64,000 nucleotides of DNA, taken from contig NZ_CP044067.1 in assembly GCF_008693385.1 (NCBI RefSeq), positions 1,173,501 to 1,237,500 on the forward strand, in the 5' to 3' direction. The position numbers were made by a program, and so were the translations under genes. The notes below the pieces were generated by a model. The model had not been told where the DNA came from. It did no database searches and saw only the letters and a program-made list of their open reading frames with translations. Positions 34,358-42,665 of this stretch are shown here, piece by piece (the first letter of the stretch is position 1; each line of letters starts with the position of its first letter). This stretch comes from Cupriavidus pauculus. GTDB lineage: Bacteria; Pseudomonadota; Gammaproteobacteria; Burkholderiales; Burkholderiaceae.

Positions 34358-35320
34358 TCAATGCGGCTGGCGAGACAGGAACGTATCGACCCGTTGCGCG
34401 ATCTCGTCGGGCCTGTCGTTGATCGCAAAGTGGCCGCCGTCGAGCACATGCACCTCTGCCTTCGGCACATCGCGCTGGAACGCGGCCACTTCCGCCACCT
34501 CGAACGACGGGTCGTACTTGCCCCAGAGTACGAGCGAACGCGGCTGATGATCGCGCAGCCACTTGCCCCACGCCGGATAGCTGGCGACGTTGGTGCGGTA
34601 GTCGTAGAACAGGTCGGCCTGGATGTCCTGCTGCCCGGGCCGCGAGAGGAACGCAAACTCGTCGGTCCAGCGGTCCGGGTCCACGGTTTCCGGATGCGGA
34701 TTCGAACCGACATGCCGCTGCTTCGTGGTCGCGAGCGAGAGAAACGCCGCCCGCAGCGCCGCCTCATTGGCCGCGCGATTGGCCCAGTACTCGCGGCGCT
34801 TGACCCACAGCGGCCCCAGCCCATCCTCGTGCGACACCGCGTTCTGCACGATCAGCGCCTGCACGCGCTCGGGATGCGCAACCGCGAGGCGCATCCCGAC
34901 CGGACCGCCGTAGTCCTGCATGAACAACACATACCGTTGCAGCCCCACCGCCTCGGTAAAGCCATCCACGACTCTCGCAAGGTTGTCGAACGTGTAGGCG
35001 AACTCGGTCGCGGCCGGTGCATCGCTATGGCCAAACCCGGGATAGTCTGGGGCAATCAGGTGATACCGCGTGGATAGCCGTGCGAACAGCGGCTCGAACA
35101 TGCGCGACGACGACGGAAAGCCGTGCAGCATCAGCAAGGTGGGCGCATTCGCGGGCCCCGCCTCGCGGTAGAAGATGCGCAGGCCGTTGACGGTGACGGT
35201 ACGGTACTGGGTCACGCCGGCCTCGGTGGGCGCCGGGGCAGCCGGCGCCGCGGCGTGGCCATTCGCCACGACGGCCAGCGAGGCCGACGCGATCAGCAGG
35301 GAGAGAATCGATTTGAGCAT
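34358..35320 (-). CDS. Exported alpha/beta hydrolase, epoxide hydrolase-like
   Basis: A 320-residue enzyme related to the hydrolase at 3761 but with a signal peptide (ILSLLIASASLAVVANGHAA), hence periplasmic. HGFPSSSRMFEPLFARLS is the oxyanion loop, QDYGGPVGMRLAVAHPERV holds the Asp nucleophile, WGKYDPSF the acid and DGGHFAINDRPDEIAQ the histidine. The ATG 35320 has AGGAG nine bases upstream; a TTG at 35362 would add 14 residues and is unlikely. Operator C, the third copy of the CGNR-linked inverted repeat, lies 45-75 bp upstream. This ties it in regulation to the 3-kb locus. Confidence 0.87.
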   Translation of the reverse strand: MLKSILSLLIASASLAVVANGHAAAPAAPAPTEAGVTQYRTVTVNGLRIFYREAGPANAPTLLMLHGFPSSSRMFEPLFARLSTRYHLIAPDYPGFGHSDAPAATEFAYTFDNLARVVDGFTEAVGLQRYVLFMQDYGGPVGMRLAVAHPERVQALIVQNAVSHEDGLGPLWVKRREYWANRAANEAALRAAFLSLATTKQRHVGSNPHPETVDPDRWTDEFAFLSRPGQQDIQADLFYDYRTNVASYPAWGKWLRDHQPRSLVLWGKYDPSFEVAEVAAFQRDVPKAEVHVLDGGHFAINDRPDEIAQRVDTFLSRQPH

Positions 35321-35364
35321 GGGGGCTCCTCGTTGGAAGTCCTGCTCAGAGTAGTCGCCCAAAG

Positions 35365-35395
35365 CTAACCCGTCAAACTAAATTTTGACGGTTAC
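35365..35395. promoter_or_regulatory. Operator C: third copy of the 31-bp inverted repeat
   Basis: CTAAC-N21-GTTAC with an inner perfect 8-bp inverted repeat CCGTCAAA (35370-35377) and TTTGACGG (35384-35391). The 31-bp outer spacing is identical to operators A and B, and TTGACGGTTACGT is shared with them. It lies upstream of the exported hydrolase gene, about 31.7 kb from operator B. Confidence 0.65.
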
Positions 35396-35483
35396 GTATA
35401 ATCCGAGGCGACTGCTCTCTCTCAACCCCCGCGCGCAGGGCACTTCGCACACCTGCGGCGGCGCCGCGTCGGTGCCGGCGTGG

Positions 35484-35642
35484 TCACTGCGCGACGACGG
35501 ACTGATACATCATCTGGTAGGCGGCGTCCCGATACTCCATGCGGCGGGTCAGCGTCAGGCGCAGACGCTCGATATAGGCAAACACGTAGCGCGACGTCAT
35601 GGTCCCGTTCGCGGTGCTTTCGCACGCGATATCGATGGCCAT
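35484..35642 (-). CDS. Possible small protein, 52 aa
   Basis: An ORF with protein-like composition: MAIDIACESTANGTMTSRYV, then FAYIERLRLTLTRRMEYRDA and AYQMMYQSVVAQ, suggesting two amphipathic helices. It fills part of the 403-bp gap between operator C and the LysR gene. No ribosome binding site is evident at ATG 35642, and no family is recognised. It might be the last part of a decayed gene. The rest of the gap (35396-35483, 35643-35723) shows nothing else. Confidence 0.4.
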   Translation of the reverse strand: MAIDIACESTANGTMTSRYVFAYIERLRLTLTRRMEYRDAAYQMMYQSVVAQ

Positions 35643-35723
35643 GCCGGGCAGGGTCCGTAGCCCTTGCGGCTCAATGCCGCACGGTGAAGGAGGGTATGTT
35701 GTGGAGGGGCAACGGCGAACGCT

Positions 35724-36629
35724 TCACCCGACATCGCGCAACGCCAGTCCCAGAAAATCGCGCAGCATGCGCACGGTGTCGTTCGCTTCGGCGCCGTGCT
35801 TCCACACCACGCCGACGTCCATCGACGGGACGCGGTCCGCGAGGGCGCGTCGTACGATGCGCTGGCCCTCCAGCGACCACGGGCGGTAGACGAGGTCCGA
35901 GAGGATGGCCACGCCGCGGCCCGAGGCGACGAGGCTGCGTACCGCTTCGATCGAGCAGCTCTGGTAGCGGATGGCCGGTGCCAGCCCGTATTGGCCCCAG
36001 TACTTGATCACCGTGGAGATATGCTCGTCCATGTCGAGCAGGATGTAGTCGTGCCGCGCCACATCCGCCAGGTGAATCTCCGCGCGCTGCATCAGCGGAT
36101 GATCGGGATGCCCCCATAACTGGCGCGGCGATCGCAGCAGCGTCTCGCAGCCGATATGGTCCATTTCCGGCAGGTTCGACACCAGCAGCAGCGCCAGATC
36201 GATCTCGCCCGCGTGGATGCCGCGTTCGACATCGTCCCGCTCGCGCTCGACGATCTGCAGCTCCAGCCGCGGAAACTTCTGCTCCACGGCCTGCAGCAGC
36301 CGCGGCAATACATACGCGGTGATGGTCTCGGTCACCCCCACCCGCACCACGCCCGCCAGCGGCATCGGCCGCACGCTCGCCGCGGTCACCGCCTCCTGCA
36401 TCGATTGCTCGATCTGCTGCGCGTGCCGCAGAAACCGGATACCGGCCTCCGTCAGCCGCACGCCCGATGCATGGCGCGTGAATAACGCCGCGCCAACGAT
36501 CTCCTCGAGACCCTTGAGCGCCGCCGTCATCGACGATTGCGAAACATGGCACCGAAGTGCCGCACGGGACACCTGCCCGGTCTCCGCAATGGCCACGAAG
36601 TACTGAAGTTGCTTGAGCGTGGGAAGCAT
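35724..36629 (-). CDS. LysR-family transcriptional regulator
   Basis: A 301-residue LysR regulator of the CynR/CbbR-like plan. LKQLQYFVAIAETGQVSRAA and LRCHVSQSSMTAALKGLEEI form the helix-turn-helix. The effector domain includes VVRVGVTETITAYVLPRLLQ, GEIDLALLLVSNLPEMDHIG and LVASGRGVAILSDLVYRPWS. It is divergent from the molybdopterin fusion enzyme with 109 bp between them, where two palindromes are seen. It is therefore the likely regulator of the enzyme, cyclodeaminase, transporter and arginase genes. Confidence 0.9.
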   Translation of the reverse strand: MLPTLKQLQYFVAIAETGQVSRAALRCHVSQSSMTAALKGLEEIVGAALFTRHASGVRLTEAGIRFLRHAQQIEQSMQEAVTAASVRPMPLAGVVRVGVTETITAYVLPRLLQAVEQKFPRLELQIVERERDDVERGIHAGEIDLALLLVSNLPEMDHIGCETLLRSPRQLWGHPDHPLMQRAEIHLADVARHDYILLDMDEHISTVIKYWGQYGLAPAIRYQSCSIEAVRSLVASGRGVAILSDLVYRPWSLEGQRIVRRALADRVPSMDVGVVWKHGAEANDTVRMLRDFLGLALRDVG

Positions 36630-36634
36630 CGAAA

Positions 36635-36694
36635 AAATCGATATTGCGATTTCAGAACTATGAATTAGAAATACCTGCCTATGCTAGCTAGCAT
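36635..36694. promoter_or_regulatory. Divergent operator region: two palindromes
   Basis: AAATCG-N6-CGATTT (36635-36652) and the perfect 14-bp palindrome ATGCTAGCTAGCAT (36681-36694) lie in the 109-bp gap between the LysR gene and the molybdopterin enzyme gene. The first has the spacing of a LysR-type recognition site and nearly touches the LysR start, which fits autoregulation. Confidence 0.45.
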
Positions 36695-36738
36695 CGAACC
36701 CGGAAACAAGTTATCGATCGAGAGGCAGCGGGTCCGGG

Positions 36739-39700
36739 ATGACAATCGAGGAAAAGAAGGGGTTCTGCACGCTGTGCCGTTCGCGATGCGGAACCATCAA
36801 CGTGGTCGATGGCGACACCCTCGTCGAGGTGCGGCCGGACCCCACGCACCCCACCGGACGCGCCATGTGCCTCAAGGGCAAGTCCGCGCCCGAGCTCGTG
36901 CATAGCGCCGACCGCGTCCTCCACCCGATGCGCCGGACCCAGCCCAAGGACGCTGCCGACCCCGGCTGGCAGCAGATCTCTTGGGAAGAAGCGCTGACCG
37001 AAATCGCCGCGCGCCTCGGCGCCGCGCGCGAGCGCGGGCACCCGGAATCGGTGGCGTTCGCGGTCACCACGCCCAGCGGCACCCCGCTCACCGACAGCAT
37101 CGACTGGATCGAACGCTTCGTACGCGGCTACGGCAGCCCCAACATCATCTACGCCACCGAGATCTGCAACTGGCACAAGGATTTCGCGCACGTCTTCACG
37201 TTCGGCTGCGGCATTCCCACGGCCGACTACCGGCAGGCCGAGCTGATCCTGCTCTGGGGCCACAACCCGACCAACACGTGGCTCGCGCAGGCGGAGGCCA
37301 TCGGCACGGGCCGGGCCGCCGGCGCGCGCATGATCGTCGTCGATCCCCGCCGTACCGCGCTGGCCGGCCAGGCCGACCAGTGGCTGCGCGTGAAGCCCGG
37401 CACCGACGCCGCGCTGGCCATGGCCATCGCCAACCTGCTGATCGAAGCCAATGCGTTCGACGTCGAGTTCGTGCGGCGGTGGACCAACGGCGCCCTGCTC
37501 GTGCGCGGCGACAACGGCCATTTCGTGCGCGGCCGGGACGTGGGATTCTCCGGCACCGATGCCGACGCCTTCGTGGCGTGGGACGCCGTGGCCGGGCGGC
37601 CCGTCGTGCATCCGCATGAAGACGGCCTCGAGCGGATCGCACTGCGCGGCACGTTTGCATTGCGCCTCGCGGATGCCGAGGGAGACATCGCGTGCGAGCC
37701 CGCGTTCGAACGCTATGCCCGCGCCTGCGCGCAATACCCCGTCGATGTGGCCGCGCGCCTCACATGGATTCCCGAGGGCGATATCCGTCACGCGGCCAGC
37801 CTGCTCGGCTCCGCGCGCCGCGTCGCTTATCACGCATGGTCGGGCGTGGGCCAGCACGAAAACGCCACGCAGACCGAACGCGCGATCGCATGCCTGTACG
37901 CGCTGACCGGCAGCTTCGACGTCGACGGCGGCAACCGCGTGCACCGCAAGCCGCCGCACCGCGCCGTCAATGGCCTCGATCTGCTCTCCGGCGCGCAGCA
38001 CGCCAAGGCCCTCGGCATCGACGAACGCCCGCTCGGGCCGGCCGCCAATGGATGGGTGACAGGTCGCGATTTCTACCACGCGGTGCTCGACGAACGACCG
38101 TACCGCGTCGACACGCTCGTCGCATTCGGCACCAACCTTCTGCTCTCGCAACCCGACGTGGAACTCGGCGATCGCGCCTTGCGCGCGCTGGACTTCCACG
38201 TGCATTGCGATCTGTTCATGACGCCGAGCGCGCAGTACGCGGACATCTTCCTGCCGATCAACACGCCGTGGGAACGCGAAGGCCTGCGCATCGGCTTCGA
38301 GATCACCGCGGAGGCGGACGAGCTCATCCAGCTGCGGCAGCGCATGGTGCCGCCCCGCGGCGAATCGCGCGCGGACAACGACATCGTGTTCGACCTCGCC
38401 ACGCGCATCGGCATGGGCGACCTGTTCTTCGACGGCAGCCTCGAGCGCGGATGGAACCATATGCTCGCCCCCGCCAACGTCGATGTGGCGGCCTTGCGCG
38501 CGCACCCCGAGGGCATCCGCGTTCCGGCGGCGTGCGCCGAGCGCAAGTACCGCACGCAACCGAAGCCGTTCGCCACGCCGACCGGCCTCGTCGAGCTGTA
38601 CTCCGAACGCCTGCTGCAGCATGGCTATCCGCCCCTGCCCACGCACGAGGATCGCACCGAAGCCGACCATGCCGACTTCCCGCTCGTCATGACCTCGGCC
38701 AAGAGCGGCTACTACTGCCACAGCCAGCATCGCGGCAACGCCTCGCTGCGTCGTCGCGCACTGCGGCCTTCGCTAGACGTCTCCGATGCATTGGCGCGAT
38801 CCATCGGCATCGAAGCCGGCGATCTCGTGCGCGTGACCACGCCAGGTGGCATGGCCACCTTCAGCGTGCGCATCGACGCCGCACTGCATCCGGCCGTGGT
38901 CGTCGGCGAGTACGGCTGGTGGCAGGCGTGCGACGCGCTGGGCCAGCCCGGCATCGATGCGCTGGGCGGCCGCCATAGCAACTACAACGCGCTCGTCGGT
39001 GGCGAACGGCAAGACCCCGTCAGCGGCTCCACGCCGCTGCGCGCCTATCGCTGCCGCGTGGAGATCGACCCCGCGTTCGACCGCCGCCGCGCATGGGACG
39101 GCTTCCGCCCGTTCCGCGTGGCCGCGCTGACGAAGGAAGCCAGCGACGTCACCACGGTCCGCATGGACGCGCTCGACGGCGGGCTGCTTCCCGACTTCTC
39201 GCCGGGCCAGCACATCACCATCCGCCTGCGCACGCGCGCGGGCACGGAAGTCGTGCGCTCGTACTCGCTGACCGGCCCGGCCGCCATGGCCAGCCGACGC
39301 CACTACAGCATCTCGGTACGCCGCGCGACCGGCGTGGCCGCCGACGGCATGCGCGTCGATGGCATCGCCTCGACGCATATCAACGGCACGCTCGCCATCG
39401 GCGATGTCGTCGATCTGCGCGCGCCGTCGGGCACGTTCGTCATGCCGCGTCAATCGCGGCGCCCGCTGATCCTCGTGGCCGGCGGCATCGGCATCACGCC
39501 CTTCATGAACCTGCTCGAATCGCTGGCCGACGAGCCCGCGCCGCCGCGCATCGTGCTGCTCTACGCGAATCGCAACCGCGCGGCGCATGCGTTCCGCGAG
39601 CGCATCCGCACGCTGCAGTCTGCACTGCCGTCGCTCTCGGTCATCGACTACTACGAGCAGCCAGGCCCCGACGATATCGCCGGCAAGGACTATGACGTCC

Positions 39701-40140
39701 ACGGCCGCATCTCGCCCGCGCATATCGACGACGCGCTGCTCGCCCTGCGCCCCCTCATCTACATGTGCGGTCCGCCGGCGATGATGGATGCGTTTGCGCA
39801 AGGCATGATCGCGCGCGGTGTGCCACGCTTCGACATCCTGCGCGAGGTGTTCCGCTCGCCGGTTACCGCGAAACTCGCGCCTGGACAGCAGTACCGCGTG
39901 CATTTCGCGCGATCCGACCGCGCACTCGAATGGAAACCCGAGGACGGCTCGCTGCTCGGCTTCTCCGAACGCCATGGCGTGCAGTTGCCGAGCGGCTGCC
40001 GCGTGGGACAGTGCGAAAGCTGCGCCGTGAAGGTACTGAACGGCACGGTCAGGCATCTGCACGGGCAGGAGCCCGACGACGCCGATACGTGCCTGGCCTG
40101 CCAGGCGATTCCCACGAGCGACCTCGTGCTCGACGCCTGA
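36739..40140 (+). CDS. Molybdopterin oxidoreductase fused to flavin reductase and 2Fe-2S ferredoxin
   Basis: A 1133-residue three-module enzyme. Residues 1 to about 760 form a molybdopterin enzyme of the DMSO-reductase family: Cys10, 13, 17 and 44 make a 4Fe-4S site. Cys143 (EICNWHKD) is a candidate Mo ligand. TGSFDVDGGNRVH and MTSAKSGYYCHSQHRGN belong to the cofactor-binding domains. About 795-1030 is a ferredoxin-NADP reductase-like unit (VVRSYSLTGPA, ILVAGGIGITPFMNLLESLA, YMCGPPAMMDAFAQGM). The last 85 residues are a plant-type 2Fe-2S ferredoxin (SGCRVGQCESCAVK, TCLACQA). NAD(P)H could thus feed electrons to molybdenum within one chain. No Tat signal is seen, so it is cytosolic. The substrate is unknown. 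Confidence 0.92.
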   Translation: MTIEEKKGFCTLCRSRCGTINVVDGDTLVEVRPDPTHPTGRAMCLKGKSAPELVHSADRVLHPMRRTQPKDAADPGWQQISWEEALTEIAARLGAARERGHPESVAFAVTTPSGTPLTDSIDWIERFVRGYGSPNIIYATEICNWHKDFAHVFTFGCGIPTADYRQAELILLWGHNPTNTWLAQAEAIGTGRAAGARMIVVDPRRTALAGQADQWLRVKPGTDAALAMAIANLLIEANAFDVEFVRRWTNGALLVRGDNGHFVRGRDVGFSGTDADAFVAWDAVAGRPVVHPHEDGLERIALRGTFALRLADAEGDIACEPAFERYARACAQYPVDVAARLTWIPEGDIRHAASLLGSARRVAYHAWSGVGQHENATQTERAIACLYALTGSFDVDGGNRVHRKPPHRAVNGLDLLSGAQHAKALGIDERPLGPAANGWVTGRDFYHAVLDERPYRVDTLVAFGTNLLLSQPDVELGDRALRALDFHVHCDLFMTPSAQYADIFLPINTPWEREGLRIGFEITAEADELIQLRQRMVPPRGESRADNDIVFDLATRIGMGDLFFDGSLERGWNHMLAPANVDVAALRAHPEGIRVPAACAERKYRTQPKPFATPTGLVELYSERLLQHGYPPLPTHEDRTEADHADFPLVMTSAKSGYYCHSQHRGNASLRRRALRPSLDVSDALARSIGIEAGDLVRVTTPGGMATFSVRIDAALHPAVVVGEYGWWQACDALGQPGIDALGGRHSNYNALVGGERQDPVSGSTPLRAYRCRVEIDPAFDRRRAWDGFRPFRVAALTKEASDVTTVRMDALDGGLLPDFSPGQHITIRLRTRAGTEVVRSYSLTGPAAMASRRHYSISVRRATGVAADGMRVDGIASTHINGTLAIGDVVDLRAPSGTFVMPRQSRRPLILVAGGIGITPFMNLLESLADEPAPPRIVLLYANRNRAAHAFRERIRTLQSALPSLSVIDYYEQPGPDDIAGKDYDVHGRISPAHIDDALLALRPLIYMCGPPAMMDAFAQGMIARGVPRFDILREVFRSPVTAKLAPGQQYRVHFARSDRALEWKPEDGSLLGFSERHGVQLPSGCRVGQCESCAVKVLNGTVRHLHGQEPDDADTCLACQAIPTSDLVLDA

Positions 40141-40168
40141 CCGATTCCTTTTCAACCGAAACGACGAC

Positions 40169-41086
40169 ATGCTCATTCTCGACGCCGCCACCACCCGGTC
40201 CCGCCTGCCCTTCGACACGCTGATTCCTTCGCTGCGCGCCGCGTTCGTTGCCGGTTGCGAAGTGCCGCTGCGCCATCACCACACGGTCGGTGACGGCACG
40301 GTGCTGCTGATGCCGGCCTGGAGCGATCGCTATATGGGCGTGAAGACCGTCTCGATCTTTCCCGGCAACGCGCAACGCGGCCTGCCGGGCCTGCATTCGA
40401 CGTACATGCTCTACGATGCATCGACAGGCGCACCGCTCGCGCTCATCGACGGCAACGAGATCACGTCGCGACGCACGGCCGCCGCCTCCGCCCTCGCGGC
40501 CTCGATGCTCGCGCGCGCCGATGCGCGCAAGCTGCTCGTCATCGGCGCGGGCCGCGTCGCGAGCCTGCTGCCCCACGCCTATCGCGCGGTGCTGCCGATC
40601 GAGCAGATCCATATCTGGGACATCGACGCCGCGCAGGCGGAGCGGCTGGCCGGCAGCCTGCGCGACGAAGGCATCGACGCGCGCGCCACCGCGTGCGTGG
40701 AAGACGTGCTTGGCAACGTGGACGTCGTGACGTCGGCCACGCTGTCCACCGTGCCGCTGATAGAGCGCCAGCATATCGCGCCGGGCACCCATATCGACCT
40801 CATCGGCGGCTTCACGCCGCAGATGCGCGAAGCCGACGACGCCTGCTTCGCGGACACGTCCGTGTTCGTGGACACCGCGGAAGCCACCATGAAGGCCGGC
40901 GACCTGCTGCACCCGATTGCCGCCGGCGTGTTCCGCGCGGAAGACGTGCGCGCGGACCTCGCGGCGCTCTGCCGTGGCGCGCACGCGGGCCGCGCATCGA
41001 ACGACGAGATCACCGTATTCAAGGCCGTGGGGACGGCACTGGAAGACCTCGCGGCAGCAGCGATCTGCTTCGAAGTTCACAACTGA
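40169..41086 (+). CDS. Ornithine cyclodeaminase / mu-crystallin family protein
   Basis: A 305-residue NAD-dependent enzyme. GVKTVSIFPGNAQRGLPGLH, SGAPLALIDGNEITSRRTAA-like (here TGAPLALIDGNEITSRRT) and the Rossmann motif VIGAGRVASLLPHAYRAV are family marks. The family converts ornithine to proline and ammonia, or reduces cyclic ketimines, or acts on related amino acids. It is preceded 28 bp upstream by the molybdenum enzyme and followed by an AtoE transporter and arginase. Arginase makes ornithine, which fits cyclodeaminase activity, but ketimine reductase activity cannot be excluded. Confidence 0.88.
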   Translation: MLILDAATTRSRLPFDTLIPSLRAAFVAGCEVPLRHHHTVGDGTVLLMPAWSDRYMGVKTVSIFPGNAQRGLPGLHSTYMLYDASTGAPLALIDGNEITSRRTAAASALAASMLARADARKLLVIGAGRVASLLPHAYRAVLPIEQIHIWDIDAAQAERLAGSLRDEGIDARATACVEDVLGNVDVVTSATLSTVPLIERQHIAPGTHIDLIGGFTPQMREADDACFADTSVFVDTAEATMKAGDLLHPIAAGVFRAEDVRADLAALCRGAHAGRASNDEITVFKAVGTALEDLAAAAICFEVHN

Positions 41087-41135
41087 GAGATCCAAACCCC
41101 GAACGAGAATCGACACGCATCCAGGAGGTTTTGCC

Positions 41136-42581
41136 ATGAAAGACACACCGCTATCCGCCCCAGCCTACGCGCCACCCGCGCGCGGGGGCCTCGAACGCCT
41201 TGCCGTCCGGGTCACGGACTGGTCCGAACGCTGGTTTCCGGACTCCTACATCTTCGCGGCCATCGCGGTCGTCGTCGTGGCCATCGGCGCGATGCTCATC
41301 GGCGCTCCCGCGCAAGGCGTGGCACGCGCGTTCGGTGACGGCTTCTGGAGCCTCATTCCGTTCACGATGCAGATGGCGGTCGTCGCCATCGCGGGCTACG
41401 TCGTCGCCGTATCGCCGCCCGCGTCCATGCTCATCGCGCGGCTCGCGTCCATGCCGCGCACGGCACGGGGCGCGGTAGCGTTCGTCGCGCTGATCAGCCT
41501 CGGCACGTCGCTGGTCAACTGGGCCATCAGCCTGATCTTCAGCGGCCTGCTCGTGCGCGCCATCGCGCGCCGCACGGACCTGCGCATGGACTACCGCGCG
41601 GCCAGCGCGGCCGCCTACCTCGGCATGGGCGCCACGTGGGCGCTCGGCCTGTCCTCGTCGGCCGCGCAGCTGCAGGCCAACCCGGCCAGCCTGCCCAAGT
41701 CGCTGCTCGACATCACAGGCGTGATTCCGTTCTCGGAAACCATCTTCCTCTGGCAGTCGATGGCGATGACCGGGGTGCTGATCGTCGCCTCGCTCGTGGT
41801 CGCGTACTTCTCGGCACCGACCGGCGACCGCGCGCGCACGGCCGCGGACATGGGCGTCGATCTCGACGACAGCGACGACGCCATCACCAGGCCGACGCGT
41901 CCCGGCGAATGGCTCGAGTACAGCCCGCTGCTGACGCTGCTGCTCGTCGCGCTCGGTGCCGGCTGGCTCTATCACGAGTTCACCACCAAGGACCCGATCC
42001 TCGCGATCTCGAACCTGAACACCTACAACTTCCTGTTCCTGATGCTGGGCATGCTGCTGAACTGGCGTCCCCGCCGGTTCCTGCGCGCCGTGGCCCGCTC
42101 GGTGCCTTCCACGGCAGGGGTGCTGATCCAGTTTCCGCTGTATGGCGGCATCGCCTTCATCCTGACCAAGGCCACCGGTGGCGATGGCGCCACGCTGTCG
42201 CACCACCTGGCTTCCGCGTTCGTCTCGATGGCGACCACCGAATCGTTCTCCGCGGTCATGGGCATCTACTCGGCGGTACTGGGCTTCTTCGTCCCGTCGG
42301 GCGGCGGCAAGTGGATCATCGAGGCACCGTACGTCATGCAGGCGGCCAACGAACTGCACGTCCACCTCGGCTGGGCGGTACAGGTCTACAACGCGGCGGA
42401 AGCCCTGCCGAACCTGATCAATCCGTTCTGGATGCTGCCGCTGCTCGGCGTACTGGGCATCCGCGCCAAGGACGTGGTGGGCTTCACGTTCACGCAGCTG
42501 ATCGTGCATACGCCACTGGTGCTGTTCATGCTGTGGGCGTTCGCGATGACGCTGGAGTATCGGCCGCCGGTCATGCCATGA
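41136..42581 (+). CDS. atoE: AtoE-type short-chain fatty acid transporter
   Basis: A 481-residue membrane protein with about eleven helices of the AtoE/YfcC-related family. Markers are ERWFPDSYIFAAIAVVVVAI, TSLVNWAISLIFSGLLVRAI, SSSAAQLQANPASLPKSLLD, and FFVPSGGGKWIIEAPYVMQA near the end. It imports a short carboxylic acid in E. coli. In this operon it may carry an amino acid derivative or acid linked to arginine breakdown. AGGAGG lies eight bases before the ATG. It follows the cyclodeaminase gene by 49 bp. Confidence 0.9.
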   Translation: MKDTPLSAPAYAPPARGGLERLAVRVTDWSERWFPDSYIFAAIAVVVVAIGAMLIGAPAQGVARAFGDGFWSLIPFTMQMAVVAIAGYVVAVSPPASMLIARLASMPRTARGAVAFVALISLGTSLVNWAISLIFSGLLVRAIARRTDLRMDYRAASAAAYLGMGATWALGLSSSAAQLQANPASLPKSLLDITGVIPFSETIFLWQSMAMTGVLIVASLVVAYFSAPTGDRARTAADMGVDLDDSDDAITRPTRPGEWLEYSPLLTLLLVALGAGWLYHEFTTKDPILAISNLNTYNFLFLMLGMLLNWRPRRFLRAVARSVPSTAGVLIQFPLYGGIAFILTKATGGDGATLSHHLASAFVSMATTESFSAVMGIYSAVLGFFVPSGGGKWIIEAPYVMQAANELHVHLGWAVQVYNAAEALPNLINPFWMLPLLGVLGIRAKDVVGFTFTQLIVHTPLVLFMLWAFAMTLEYRPPVMP

Positions 42582-42665
42582 CCTGACGGTTTGCTGCTCC
42601 CTCCATGGGGGAGAGGGGGCAAGAGAACCAACCTATTATGGAAGCATCCCATCCAAGGAGCTTCC

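Noticed and set aside
36688..38730. 680-codon minus-strand ORF inside the molybdopterin enzyme gene
   Set aside because: Antisense shadow; the plus-strand frame has the cysteine and cofactor motifs.
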